Source: Planctomycetota bacterium (lineage in GTDB: Bacteria > Planctomycetota > Phycisphaerae > Phycisphaerales > Phycisphaeraceae). Taken from it: 42,557 nt of DNA. Numbering within the stretch: position 1 is the first letter of the stretch; every line of letters begins with the position of its first letter. A model generated the notes under the pieces. It saw only the letters and a program-made list of their open reading frames with translations, was not told where the DNA came from and did no database searches. The stretch is from positions 1-42,557 of the forward strand of contig JAJRXX010000047.1 in assembly GCA_024276075.1 (NCBI GenBank), in the 5' to 3' direction. The position numbers and the translations under genes are program-made. Below, one piece after another: positions 26,988 through 35,002 of this stretch.

Positions 26988-27110
26988 AGCAACTGGCGTC
27001 ATTAATCTTCATTGACCGGGTGGCACGGCTTGCTTGCAAGCCGTGAAATACAGATGTTTGTTGCACCTACGATCCAATCAAGATGGGAAATATTGACGCC
27101 AGTTGCTCTA
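26985..27110 (+). mobile_element. R2 MITE-like element copy A (uninterrupted)
   Basis: The element body is 26987-27108 (122 bp) between TA dinucleotides at 26985-26986 and 27109-27110. The terminal inverted repeat GAGCAACTGGCGTCA is perfect over 15 bp at both ends. Position 34 onward holds a REP hairpin (27020-27045). It is non-coding and would be mobilised by a TA-targeting transposase. It serves as the empty-site reference for R1 copy 3. Confidence 0.82.
27020..27045 (+). repeat. REP hairpin within R2 copy A
   Basis: A GTGG head is followed by a perfect 9-bp stem, CACGGCTTG and CAAGCCGTG, with a CTTG loop. A GTRG head plus palindromic stem is the defining layout of bacterial REP sequences, which are usually mobilised by RAYT (Y1) transposases. 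Confidence 0.75.
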
Positions 27111-27470
27111 GCCGCCAGCTAAAACACCCCTCCCTCTTACCCTTATACCCAACATAAACGGGCGACGCCCTATCAATAAGCCAACGACAGCCTCTCCAGG
27201 CTGTCGTTGTGCCTTTGTAAAGAATTTCAACCAAACAACTTCCTGCCAACACCTCGGCGCCAGCATGAAAATAGACGGGTTGTAACGTTTACGAAAGTTA
27301 TCGATCCAAGAATATTCACCTATATCCTTGGCATAACTGATCGGCAAATCGTATTTTTGAGTGATACCCATATTAAATAGCCATCGCTGGACAAGCATCC
27401 CGTAACCGATCGGAGGCGTCATCCCAGCAAGGCACAAAGTGGTGGTAGAAGTTTTTTGAAAGGATTGAAC
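27111..27470 (+). other. Intergenic region before the secreted protein
   Basis: This 360-bp AT-richer gap contains an 11-bp perfect hairpin (27183-27208, stem AACGACAGCCT, loop CTCC) that could end pilus-operon transcription. A minus-strand open frame at 27108-27437 (109 codons) runs across that hairpin and the end of R2 and has no recognisable family; it may be a gene remnant or chance. The Shine-Dalgarno sequence of the next gene (AAGGA) is at the right end. Confidence 0.4.
27183..27220 (+). terminator. Candidate terminator after the pilus genes
   Basis: A perfect 11-bp stem (AACGACAGCCT pairing across a CTCC loop) is followed by the moderately T-rich GTGCCTTTGT. The U-tract is weak, so function is uncertain. 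Confidence 0.4.
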
Positions 27471-28934
27471 GTGACCCGAAAGTACCTCACCGCAGCAGCA
27501 CTAGCAAGTGTTCTGGCTGCCGCACCCGCGATAGCGCAGACCGACCCCATGGCGAATCACTCGCTGTTTGGGATTAGCGGTCAGTCACATGAACTGATCA
27601 AGTACTCCTTTGACAGCGGCGAAGCCCAAACGATCGGCACCGTCTCGATCAACGGTGCGATCGCTCAAGGCATTCACGGCACAGCCTACGTGCCCGGCAA
27701 CACCAATATTTTTGGGTTCTGGCTAGACCCCACTGACGGCAACACAAAGCTGATGTACATCAACCACCAGACGGCGCAGGCCTCTGTGGTCGGTCAGGAC
27801 CTCGGCCCTGGACAGGTCACAGCAGCGACGATTGCCGCCCTGGACGACACCGGCCAACTCGATAATACCGGCGCCTTCGCCAATGACCCGGCACACGCGG
27901 GACTCATCGCGCTGCAGAACATCGAGACCGGCAACGATACGATCAACTTTGATATCGATGGCGGACACGTGGTCCCGACGGAAGATTTCGCCGCCAAGGT
28001 CACGGTCCTCGGCGCTGCGATCAGCTACGGTGGGGCATACGACATGCCTGTGACAGTGAAGATCAAGGTCGGCGGCAACTACATCGAACCATTCGGGAGT
28101 TCCAGCCTAGCGGTCGATGGAAACGTCAACGACGCCTTCAACCCTCGGCATTACATCTTGCCTTCGGTACAGAACGCAGGTACAGCGATCTCCATCAAGG
28201 GTACTTCCTGGAAAAAGAAAAGCTGGTCGTACAGCGGCAGTTCCAATAGCCATTGGAAAAAACACCTGAGCGTGAACTCGGACGACAACAGCCCAGCTGT
28301 GCTTACCCTGCGTAACGGCGACCCGGTGCCTAACATCGTGCCTTTCCAGAATCAGAGCTCTATCCTGGACTTCATCAAAGACTACATCGACGAAAATACC
28401 AACACCATGTTGCTCGACGAAAATCAGGCCATCTACCTGTTCGAAATCGGCACGACCAATCTGTCGAACTCCGCAGCGGACTTCCAGGACCTGGTCGTCT
28501 TGGTCACGCTGGCGGAAGACCCCGCTGATCTCGTAGACGTCAACGATGGCACGACCAACGCACCGGCTAGCCGACTGATCAAGGTCGATGCAGTGACCGG
28601 CGGGTTCGAGCAGATCATGACGCTCGACCGGATATACGAAGGCCTTGCGTCTTCACCGGACGGCACGTTCTACGCGACGAACGGCCAGCAGTTGTTCCAC
28701 CTCGACCCCTTCAACCAGACCTCGTCACTGGTGAGCTTCACCGCTTACCCCGACGTGAACGGCCTGGAAGTGTCCAACGGCCAACTGCTCGGATTCACCA
28801 CCTACGCCGGGCACCTTGAAGTGATCGACGTCGCCTCCGGTCAGGCCATCGGTTCGCCGGTCAACGTCGGTAACGCCGACCTGGAGACCATCGTGTTCAT
28901 CAAGGACCAGTTGTTCACCGACGGGTACGATTGA
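27471..28934 (+). CDS. Secreted protein of unknown function, partly beta-propeller-like
   Basis: A 487-residue exported protein. GTG 27471 is chosen over an upstream TTG at 27456 because AAGGA lies 6 nt before it; the protein then begins MTRKYLTAAALASVLAAAPA, a Sec signal peptide with cleavage near AIA-Q. The body has short beta-rich segments; the last third (LASSPDGTFYATNGQQLFHL, LEVIDVASGQAIGSPVNV) resembles blades of a beta-propeller such as NHL/YVTN repeats. A basic aromatic patch, WKKKSWSYSGSSNSHWKKH, in the middle is unusual. I do not recognise a known family over the full length. It follows the pilus genes but is separated by R2 copy A and a hairpin, so it is probably its own transcription unit, ended by a strong terminator. 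Confidence 0.75.
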   Translation: MTRKYLTAAALASVLAAAPAIAQTDPMANHSLFGISGQSHELIKYSFDSGEAQTIGTVSINGAIAQGIHGTAYVPGNTNIFGFWLDPTDGNTKLMYINHQTAQASVVGQDLGPGQVTAATIAALDDTGQLDNTGAFANDPAHAGLIALQNIETGNDTINFDIDGGHVVPTEDFAAKVTVLGAAISYGGAYDMPVTVKIKVGGNYIEPFGSSSLAVDGNVNDAFNPRHYILPSVQNAGTAISIKGTSWKKKSWSYSGSSNSHWKKHLSVNSDDNSPAVLTLRNGDPVPNIVPFQNQSSILDFIKDYIDENTNTMLLDENQAIYLFEIGTTNLSNSAADFQDLVVLVTLAEDPADLVDVNDGTTNAPASRLIKVDAVTGGFEQIMTLDRIYEGLASSPDGTFYATNGQQLFHLDPFNQTSSLVSFTAYPDVNGLEVSNGQLLGFTTYAGHLEVIDVASGQAIGSPVNVGNADLETIVFIKDQLFTDGYD

Positions 28935-28968
28935 TCCCAAAGGACTAACTACCACTCACTTCGACTCG

Positions 28969-29008
28969 CGGCACCGCGTCACCTTTAGGGGATGCGGTGC
29001 CGTTTTTT
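28969..29008 (+). terminator. Rho-independent terminator of the secreted protein gene
   Basis: A perfect 9-bp stem CGGCACCGC (28969-28977) and GCGGTGCCG (28994-29002) is followed by six thymines, 35 nt after the stop codon. Confidence 0.88.
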
Positions 29009-29104
29009 ATGTCGGGTCTTGCATCCGAAGATTGGGCGTGCCCGCCCCCTATAGTTGGATAGCTGCCCACAGCACCTCCCCGGGCCGGCGTAACGCACAG
29101 GAGC

Positions 29105-30394
29105 CTAGCTAAACCGCTTGATAATCAGGGTGTCGTTCTGCCCGCCGAAGCCGAAGCTGTTTGACAAGGCGATCTCGACCCTGTGGTCACGGGCTTGGTT
29201 CGGCACGTAATCGATATCGCACTCGGGGTCGGGCGACCGCAGATTGATCGTCGGCGGCACCTTCCCGTCACGAATGGCTAATACACAGGTGATTAACTCA
29301 ACCGCTCCCGCCGCGGCGATCAGGTGGCCCATCATGCTCTTGACCGAACTCATCGGTACGTGTTGAGCGTGGGTGCCGAAGACGGCTTTGACCGCCTTGG
29401 TCTCGATCGAGTCGTTCTCTTTGGTACCCGTGCCGTGCGCGGAGATGTAATGAACATCCTGCGGGGACAAACCGGCACTGTCTAGAGCCTGGCGCATAGA
29501 CGCGATGGCACCTCGCCCGTCGGGGTGGATATCAGTGATACGGTATGCGTCTGCAGAACTACCAAACCCAACGATCTCCGCCAAGACCGTAGCGTCGCGT
29601 GTTGTGGCATGGTCTAGCGTCTCGATGATCAGCATGCCAGCCCCCTCGCCGAGCACGAACCCGTCTCGGGTGTGGTCAAACGGACGCGAAGCATTTTTAG
29701 GTTCCTCGTTGCGCGTAGACAAGGCTGTGAGCCGATTGAAACCGGTGACGCCCAAGGGGTGGATCATGGTATGTGCGCCGCCTGCGATCATGACGTCCGC
29801 GTCGCCCCGGGTAAGCATCGCCGTGGCTTCGCCGATCGCCTGCGTAGACGCGGCACACGCGGTCAGACAGTTGTAGGCTGGCCCGAATACGTTGAATTCC
29901 ATGGCCAAATGTGCCAGGGGCATGTTCGGTTCCTGCTCGATCTCACGTACTACGGTCATCTTTTTTGCCGCGGCACGCGACCACGAAGCCCCGTCGATCT
30001 GCCGAGACTCTGTGTTCCAACCGTCCAGATTCGTCGAGACGTAGTTATCAAAATCCAGCGAGCCCTCACCCGAACCGAGGTACATGCCCAGACGCTCGTG
30101 GTCGAGCGAATCGAAGCGGTCCAGGCCGGCGCAGCGCCACGCCTGCGACGCGGCACCCAGAGCAAACGCCGTGTTTAACCCGATGCCCTCATGCACTTCA
30201 GGCTTCGAGATGTACTGGCGGTAGTCGTAGTCCCTCACCTGAGCGGAGAACTGTGTGGGGAATGTGGAGGCGTCGAAGCGGAACGTCCGGTCCATCCCCG
30301 ATTGGCTATTCAACAGCCTACCCCACACCGTCTCGATGTCGTGCCCCAGCGGTGTGACCCACCCCATACCCGTGATGACGATCCGTTTGTTCAT
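29105..30394 (-). CDS. Beta-ketoacyl-ACP synthase (FabF/KS type), catalytically complete
   Basis: A 429-residue condensing enzyme of the KAS I/II family, which adds a malonyl-ACP-derived two-carbon unit to an acyl chain. The full triad is present: Cys180 in CLTACAASTQ, His320 in SAHGTGTKENDSIE and His357 in VKSMMGHLIAAAGA, together with the GFGGQN tail. ATG 30394 (MNKRIVITGMGWVTPLG) is the family start; the open frame further upstream overlaps the other synthase gene in another frame. It is 55 nt downstream of a second ketosynthase on the same strand, forming a two-gene unit without an acyl carrier protein in view. Such pairs occur in type II polyketide-like and unusual lipid pathways; it might also serve general fatty-acid synthesis. 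Confidence 0.9.
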   Translation of the reverse strand: MNKRIVITGMGWVTPLGHDIETVWGRLLNSQSGMDRTFRFDASTFPTQFSAQVRDYDYRQYISKPEVHEGIGLNTAFALGAASQAWRCAGLDRFDSLDHERLGMYLGSGEGSLDFDNYVSTNLDGWNTESRQIDGASWSRAAAKKMTVVREIEQEPNMPLAHLAMEFNVFGPAYNCLTACAASTQAIGEATAMLTRGDADVMIAGGAHTMIHPLGVTGFNRLTALSTRNEEPKNASRPFDHTRDGFVLGEGAGMLIIETLDHATTRDATVLAEIVGFGSSADAYRITDIHPDGRGAIASMRQALDSAGLSPQDVHYISAHGTGTKENDSIETKAVKAVFGTHAQHVPMSSVKSMMGHLIAAAGAVELITCVLAIRDGKVPPTINLRSPDPECDIDYVPNQARDHRVEIALSNSFGFGGQNDTLIIKRFS

Positions 30395-30449
30395 CTTGTC
30401 GCTCTCGGTCGGCTTAGACGCCTCGGTATTAATTGGATGCTGCTGCGCT

Positions 30450-31802
30450 CTATTGCTCGAAACGTTTGAGTACCAGTGCTGCGTTCTGGCCACCCAACCC
30501 ATAGTTGTAAGCAACGGCGTAATTGATGCTCGCTGACCGCGAAGGCGCGGTGCCCGCTTGTAGCCCGGACAAGGGTTGCTTGCAATTAATCGTAGCCGGC
30601 AGGGTCTGCTGTGCCAGTGCCTTGGCAGCGACGCAAACGTCCAGCCCGCCCGCGCCCGCGCCACAATTACCAGCCATGGATTTGATTGACACCACCGGCA
30701 CATCTGCCAGACGCTCACCGAACACGCTTCGCAACGCCGACGCTTCCGCACGGTCGTAGCTGGGCACCGCGATACCAAACGGGACAATCAGGTCGATCTG
30801 GTCGGGCTCCATACCCGCATCGCGCAGTGCCAACCGGATCGCCAAGGCAATCCCCCTGCCCTCGGGGTCGGGCTCGAGGTTCCGGGCTGCGATGTTGACG
30901 CTCTGAGAAGCGCCAAAGCCCAATACCTCAGCGTAGGGCGGATGCGATGCTGATGCGCCGTCGCGTGAGACGCGATTACGGTAGGTATCGAGTGATTCGA
31001 GGGTGACGATCCCGCCACCTTCGCCGACGATGGTACCCCCTGCGGTCTGACAAAAAGGGCGTACAGCCTCGGCCGGGTTTTCGTTATCAGATGTGTTCAC
31101 CCGGCTGGTCATCATCTGACGGAGAAACGTCATCGGGTTGATCTTGCTCTCCGCGCCGCCACAGAAACACAGGTCAGCCGCGTTGCGCTGGATGACACGC
31201 AACGATTCACCAACACTGAGCATCGCAGACGCTTCGCCACAGGTGATGGTATTAGACGGCCCCTGTGCGTCGTGGATGATCGTCACGTGACAAGCAAGCA
31301 TGTTTGGCAGGTATTTGAGCAGCCAGAGAGGTGTGAGGTGTTGCATGCCTTGCTGCCCCCACTTTTCGTACATAAACCGCCCCTGCTCGTCGGTGGCCTC
31401 AACCAGTGCTCCGGTCAACTCATCGAGTTCGGCAGCAATGAGCCCGGCACCGATATGAGCACCGATGCGGGGTGATTCGTAGGAAAGAGGTATCTCGGTG
31501 CCGTTGGCGGTGCCGCGGGTGGTCAAGTCGGCGTCACGAGCCGCTAGGGCGGCGGCAACCACTGCTAGCTCGATATCGCGGGCCATGACCTTTATGGCTT
31601 TGCGGTAGCTCTTCGGGACGTATTCGCGGACGCTAAAGGGCTCGACTTCGGCGGCGAGTTGACAGTCAAACGCTTTGGAATCGAACGCCTGGATCGGACC
31701 CACCGCGCTACGACCAGCGATTACCCGCTCCCACGTGGGTTCGATCCCTGTTCCCAAGCCACTGATCGGGCCCAGCCCGGTTATGACGACACGCCTTGAC
31801 AT
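30450..31802 (-). CDS. Ketosynthase homologue without catalytic histidines (chain-length-factor-like)
   Basis: A 450-residue protein of the ketosynthase fold: [15 protein letters not shown] at the start, [15 protein letters not shown] at the nucleophile region, [12 protein letters not shown], and [16 protein letters not shown] at the end. A cysteine (Cys188) remains at the active-site position. The first histidine motif (HGTGT in active enzymes) reads FGIAV (Phe342), and the second (GH) reads GN (Asn379), although the lysine before it (Lys374) is kept. This pattern resembles chain-length factors, the inactive partners of ketosynthases in type II polyketide systems, although those usually replace the cysteine with glutamine. 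The adjacent intact ketosynthase is the natural partner. ATG 31802 is divergent from hisF, with AGGGA upstream. Confidence 0.85.
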   Translation of the reverse strand: MSRRVVITGLGPISGLGTGIEPTWERVIAGRSAVGPIQAFDSKAFDCQLAAEVEPFSVREYVPKSYRKAIKVMARDIELAVVAAALAARDADLTTRGTANGTEIPLSYESPRIGAHIGAGLIAAELDELTGALVEATDEQGRFMYEKWGQQGMQHLTPLWLLKYLPNMLACHVTIIHDAQGPSNTITCGEASAMLSVGESLRVIQRNAADLCFCGGAESKINPMTFLRQMMTSRVNTSDNENPAEAVRPFCQTAGGTIVGEGGGIVTLESLDTYRNRVSRDGASASHPPYAEVLGFGASQSVNIAARNLEPDPEGRGIALAIRLALRDAGMEPDQIDLIVPFGIAVPSYDRAEASALRSVFGERLADVPVVSIKSMAGNCGAGAGGLDVCVAAKALAQQTLPATINCKQPLSGLQAGTAPSRSASINYAVAYNYGLGGQNAALVLKRFEQ

Positions 31803-31921
31803 GTGACAGTTTATCCCTGCTTCGAATCAAAACCTATAGTGTAAGCTCAGACCGATCAGACGAACAACCCGGACGGATCGAGCCAGGGTCGTTGGCTACA
31901 GTTAATTCAGGTACTGATACA

Positions 31922-32695
31922 TTGCTCACCCATCGAATTATTCCTTGTCTGGACGTCAATGCCGGCCGCGTGGTCAAGGGCGTGCACTTTGTCGACCTGA
32001 AAGACGCGGGCGACCCGGTGGAAATCGCGCGTCAATATGATAAAGCCGGTGCTGATGAGTTGGTGTTCTTAGATATCACCGCCAGCCACGAAAATCGGGA
32101 CATTATGCTCGAAGTGGTACGCTCGGTAGCGGAACAGTGCTTTATGCCCTTTACGGTAGGCGGCGGGATTCGGACCATCGACGACGTCACACGGCTGGTC
32201 CAGGCGGGCGCGGAAAAGGTCAGCATCAACACCGCAGCGGTGGTGAACCCCGATATTGTCCAACAGACGTCGCGCCGCTTCGGCCGATGCGCCACGGTCG
32301 TGAATATCGATCCTAAACGGGTCGTGCGAGACGGAAAAACGGTATTCGAGGTGTACACGCACGGCGGACGTCGAGCCACGGGTCTAAACGCGGTGGATTG
32401 GGCTAAACGGGTCGTGCAACTAGGAGCGGGTGAGATCGTACTGACCAGCATGGACGCCGACGGAACCCAGAACGGGTACGACCTGGAGATGACCGCGGCG
32501 GTAGCGGAAGCGGTCGACGTACCCGTCGTGGCGTCGGGCGGGTGCGGGTGCCCGGAACACATCCGACAGGTGCTAACCCAGACCAAGGCGGACGCAGCCC
32601 TGGCGGCGAGTATCTTTCACTACGACCAATACACCATTGAGCAGGCCAAGCAATACCTACAAGAGCATGGAATACCCGTGCGCTTGGCAGCCTAA
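31922..32695 (+). CDS. hisF: Imidazole glycerol phosphate synthase subunit HisF
   Basis: A 257-residue TIM-barrel cyclase that, with HisH, makes imidazole glycerol phosphate and AICAR in histidine synthesis. Motifs: [21 protein letters not shown] with the catalytic Asp near residue 11, [50 protein letters not shown] with the second catalytic Asp, and [16 protein letters not shown] 31922 is chosen as start because it gives the usual HisF N-terminus and length (about 250-258); the frame is open further upstream to 31796. No other his gene is present. The TAA stop uses the TA target of R2 copy B. Confidence 0.94.
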   Translation: MLTHRIIPCLDVNAGRVVKGVHFVDLKDAGDPVEIARQYDKAGADELVFLDITASHENRDIMLEVVRSVAEQCFMPFTVGGGIRTIDDVTRLVQAGAEKVSINTAAVVNPDIVQQTSRRFGRCATVVNIDPKRVVRDGKTVFEVYTHGGRRATGLNAVDWAKRVVQLGAGEIVLTSMDADGTQNGYDLEMTAAVAEAVDVPVVASGGCGCPEHIRQVLTQTKADAALAASIFHYDQYTIEQAKQYLQEHGIPVRLAA

Positions 32696-32727
32696 AGCAC
32701 TTGGCGTAATTAATCTCCATTGGTCGG

Positions 32728-32753
32728 GTGGCACGGCTTGCTTGCAAGCCGTG
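32728..32753 (+). repeat. REP hairpin within R2 copy B
   Basis: Same GTGG head, 9-bp stem and CTTG loop as in copy A, at the same offset (33 bp) from the element's left end. Confidence 0.75.
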
Positions 32754-32768
32754 AAATACAGTGGTCTG

Positions 32769-32876
32769 TTATACCAATCAAGATTAGTACTTGCGCGGCA
32801 TCTACAAACGCGAAGGCAAAACAGACAATAACTTACATCACTTACGACGCGCTAGAACTATACGCAATGCGTATTA
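32769..32876 (+). mobile_element. R1 element copy 3, nested in R2 copy B, TTA duplications
   Basis: The element body is 32772-32873 (102 bp) between TTA at 32769-32771 and TTA at 32874-32876. At the matching point, the uninterrupted R2 copy A has a single TTG followed by the same CACCTACGATCC, so R1 insertion with a 3-bp duplication is directly shown. Confidence 0.9.
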
Positions 32877-32921
32877 CACCTACGATCCAATCAAGATGGA
32901 GAATATTGACGCTAGTTGCTC

Positions 32922-33026
32922 TAGAGCACCTTGCATAAATAATCGCCATGTCAGTTCTGGAGTAGGGCAGGTCATTGACCTGCCTTCTTCTTGGGGAGAT
33001 GGAGAATAATTACGCCAGTTGCTCTA
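32922..33026 (+). mobile_element. R2-type element copy C (short form)
   Basis: The element body is 32924-33024 (101 bp) between TA dinucleotides at 32922-32923 and 33025-33026. The ends are GAGCACC and GTTGCTC; subterminal sequence (ATAATCGCCAT against ATGGAGAATAAT) is also inverted. The interior differs from copies A and B and carries a different REP hairpin. It sits directly against copy B, sharing one TA. Confidence 0.72.
32962..32984 (+). repeat. REP hairpin with GTAG head within R2 copy C
   Basis: A GTAG head is followed by a 9-bp perfect stem, GGCAGGTCA and TGACCTGCC, separated by one base. This is a different REP stem from copies A and B in the same carrier layout. Confidence 0.7.
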
Positions 33027-33163
33027 ATGTCCTGCGAATACGCTGTGCGAACTGGTCCCGGGGCGTTGCGCCTAATATGATTATGGGGTAGCTGTCGGGG
33101 GCCCTGCTGGATGAAAAGCCTGCTCACACGACACGGCTAGACGACGCAGCTAGACGTAAACGA

Positions 33164-33206
33164 TTGATATAAATCAATATACGCTATCAATTTGATCGCA
33201 TAGGAT
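33164..33206 (+). promoter_or_regulatory. FNR-type box and -10 upstream of the GspE-like gene
   Basis: TTGAT-ATAA-ATCAA (33164-33177) is a perfect match to the FNR/Anr box TTGAT-N4-ATCAA. A -10-like TAGGAT lies at 33201-33206. A start near 33213 would place the box centre close to -42, the usual FNR-activation position, and make the mRNA nearly leaderless. A second near-palindrome ATCAA-T-TTGAT follows at 33186-33196. Confidence 0.45.
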
Positions 33207-33215
33207 AACTGTTCT

Positions 33216-34898
33216 GTGGGGATGATGAATCCAGTTGCCATAGCCGTGACGCCCATACTGGCACAAGCCGAACCGGCCTTGCTCATGAGCCTGCTCAAGC
33301 CGCTGGTGATGGTGGTGGCTGTGCTGGCGTGGGCTCGCATGGTGGTCGTCTTTGACAACGACATGGTGAACTTGGACCAACCAAGGCCATTCTGGAACGG
33401 GCTGCAACTGGCGAGCGGTCTACTGGGATTTGGGCTGTGGCTGGTGCTGCCGATGTTCTGGTCGGGCATGACGGCTGCTAGCGTGACGATCGGCGCAGCA
33501 GCGAGCAGTTACATTTACTTTAGAAACGGAAAGGCCCCGATCCGTAATCGTTGGGGCATCGATCGGCTGCTGACACCGCGAGATTGGCCTGCGACGAGCA
33601 AGACGAAAACAGGGCCACGGCCGCACATCAACTTAATCAGCGGTACCGGTAAACTACTGGACGTCCCTTCTAGCCAGGACCCGCTCTCGGGGCCGCACCA
33701 CAGGCTCGAAGAGTTGCTCGGCTACGCCTTTGCCCGTCAGGCGCAGCGTATTGACATCAAGGCCAACAGCAAAACGGCAGCGGTGGCGATATGGATCGAC
33801 GGCGTGGCTTACCCGCAGGTCGACCTCATACCCACCCAAGCGGTGGCGGTGATCGATTACGTCAAACACGGGGCTGGGCTCAACGCGGATGATCGAAGAC
33901 GAAAACTAACCGGGACACTCCGGATCGATACGGACCAAACCGGTCGACACGAATTAGCCGTGACGACGTGCGGTTCGATGCGAGGCCTGGAGATGATGAT
34001 CGATATCGACCCTAGCCAACGCCCGATTCTCGGCTTGGATCAACTCGGGCTGCTGCCGCTTCAGAAGTCACAGGTCGAAGCCATCACCAGCCAGAGAAAA
34101 GGAGTGGTACTCGCCGCTTGCCCCGCTGGGCATGGCTGCACCACGCTGCTGTACAGCCTACTGGCTCGGTACGACCCCTATACCACGAACATCATCACGA
34201 TCGAACAGCAGCCCTTGTACGATATCGAAGGCGTCAATCAACAACAAATCGATATGGGCGCGTCAGCCGAACAGCTAAACAGCCGCGTGGCTGATCTGCT
34301 CAAGCAAGCCCCGCAGGTTTTGATGGCTTGGCACCTAATTAATGGACGCGTCGCACGGATGCTGGCGGAAACAGCCCGCAATGCGCCGGTCTATGTGGGG
34401 CAATTGCAAGAGGACACATTCACGGGCCTGCGCGAATGGGTAAGGCTAATCGGTGACCGCCAAGCAGCAGCCGATGCGCTGGTCGGTATCTTCGCCGGCC
34501 GATTGCTGCGCAAACTGTGCACCACCTGCCGCGTCCCCTATACCCCGGACCCGGATATGCTCCGTAAGCTCAGCCTCTCGCCCGACCGGGTCACCCGTCT
34601 ATACAAACACAGCGGCAAAGTACGAAAGGGCCACCGATTAAAAATATGCCCCGACTGCATGGGGCTGGGGTACCGCGGCCGCGTAGGAGTATTTGAGGTG
34701 ATGAGTGTAGACGATCAGGCACGGCGGCTAATCGTCGAGGACAACGCCGACGCGTTGCGGGGACATCTGCGTAAACAGAAAACGCTGTGGCTTCAGGAAG
34801 CCGCCATGGCCAAGGTACTTGAAGGCACAACCGCCATTAGCGAGATCACACGGGTCCTGGGCCAACAGGCGAAGCAGGTCCAGGAACAACCTGCGTAA
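33216..34898 (+). CDS. Membrane-fused GspE/PilB homologue with degenerate ATPase motifs
   Basis: A 560-residue protein combining two or three N-terminal membrane segments (about 21-45, 62-82 and 83-101) with a C-terminal domain clearly related to GspE/PilB secretion ATPases. The Walker A region reads PAGHGCTTLLYSLL where PTGSGKTTTLYSLL is expected: the lysine is Cys308. The Asp box reads TIEQQPLYD, the Walker B segment reads PQVLMAWHLING instead of DPDIIMVGEIRD, and the His box reads VYVGQLQED instead of STLHTN. The tetracysteine motif is intact (Cys435, 438, 478, 481), followed by GYRGRVGVFEVM. It is probably an inactive structural or regulatory relative. GTG 33216 is used; ATG 33222 and 33225 are alternatives. 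A CvpA-like gene follows. The true PilB is not in the window. Confidence 0.82.
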   Translation: MGMMNPVAIAVTPILAQAEPALLMSLLKPLVMVVAVLAWARMVVVFDNDMVNLDQPRPFWNGLQLASGLLGFGLWLVLPMFWSGMTAASVTIGAAASSYIYFRNGKAPIRNRWGIDRLLTPRDWPATSKTKTGPRPHINLISGTGKLLDVPSSQDPLSGPHHRLEELLGYAFARQAQRIDIKANSKTAAVAIWIDGVAYPQVDLIPTQAVAVIDYVKHGAGLNADDRRRKLTGTLRIDTDQTGRHELAVTTCGSMRGLEMMIDIDPSQRPILGLDQLGLLPLQKSQVEAITSQRKGVVLAACPAGHGCTTLLYSLLARYDPYTTNIITIEQQPLYDIEGVNQQQIDMGASAEQLNSRVADLLKQAPQVLMAWHLINGRVARMLAETARNAPVYVGQLQEDTFTGLREWVRLIGDRQAAADALVGIFAGRLLRKLCTTCRVPYTPDPDMLRKLSLSPDRVTRLYKHSGKVRKGHRLKICPDCMGLGYRGRVGVFEVMSVDDQARRLIVEDNADALRGHLRKQKTLWLQEAAMAKVLEGTTAISEITRVLGQQAKQVQEQPA

Positions 34899-35002
34899 AG
34901 ACGAATCACACCGGTCAGAATTGCGATACAACACCGCGTTGATCGTTCTGCCCGACGCACCCTACGATACATTCGGCCTATGCCGACGAGATCACCGCAC
35001 CG

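Larger units (their letters stand above)
32693..32923 (+). mobile_element. R2 MITE-like element copy B, interrupted by R1 copy 3
   Basis: The element body is 32695-32921 between TA dinucleotides (32693-32694, 32922-32923). Its length is 227 bp; subtracting R1 plus one TTA (105 bp) leaves 122 bp, exactly the length of copy A. The left end is slightly decayed (AAGCACTTGG), the right end is intact (GTTGCTC). It abuts the hisF stop codon on the left and shares its right TA with copy C. Confidence 0.82.

Noticed and set aside
27108-27437. Minus-strand 109-codon open frame before the secreted protein gene
   Set aside because: It runs across an 11-bp perfect hairpin and the end of R2, has no recognisable family and no clear ribosome binding site. 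I left it only as a possible remnant in the intergenic note.
30395-30787. Long N-terminal extension of the ketosynthase gene
   Set aside because: It overlaps the preceding ketosynthase-like gene in another frame and reads as a shadow; the true start is ATG 30394.
32693-33026. CRISPR-like repeat cluster
   Set aside because: The repeats are TIR-bounded and REP-containing elements of unequal length, not regularly spaced identical repeats, and no cas gene is present.
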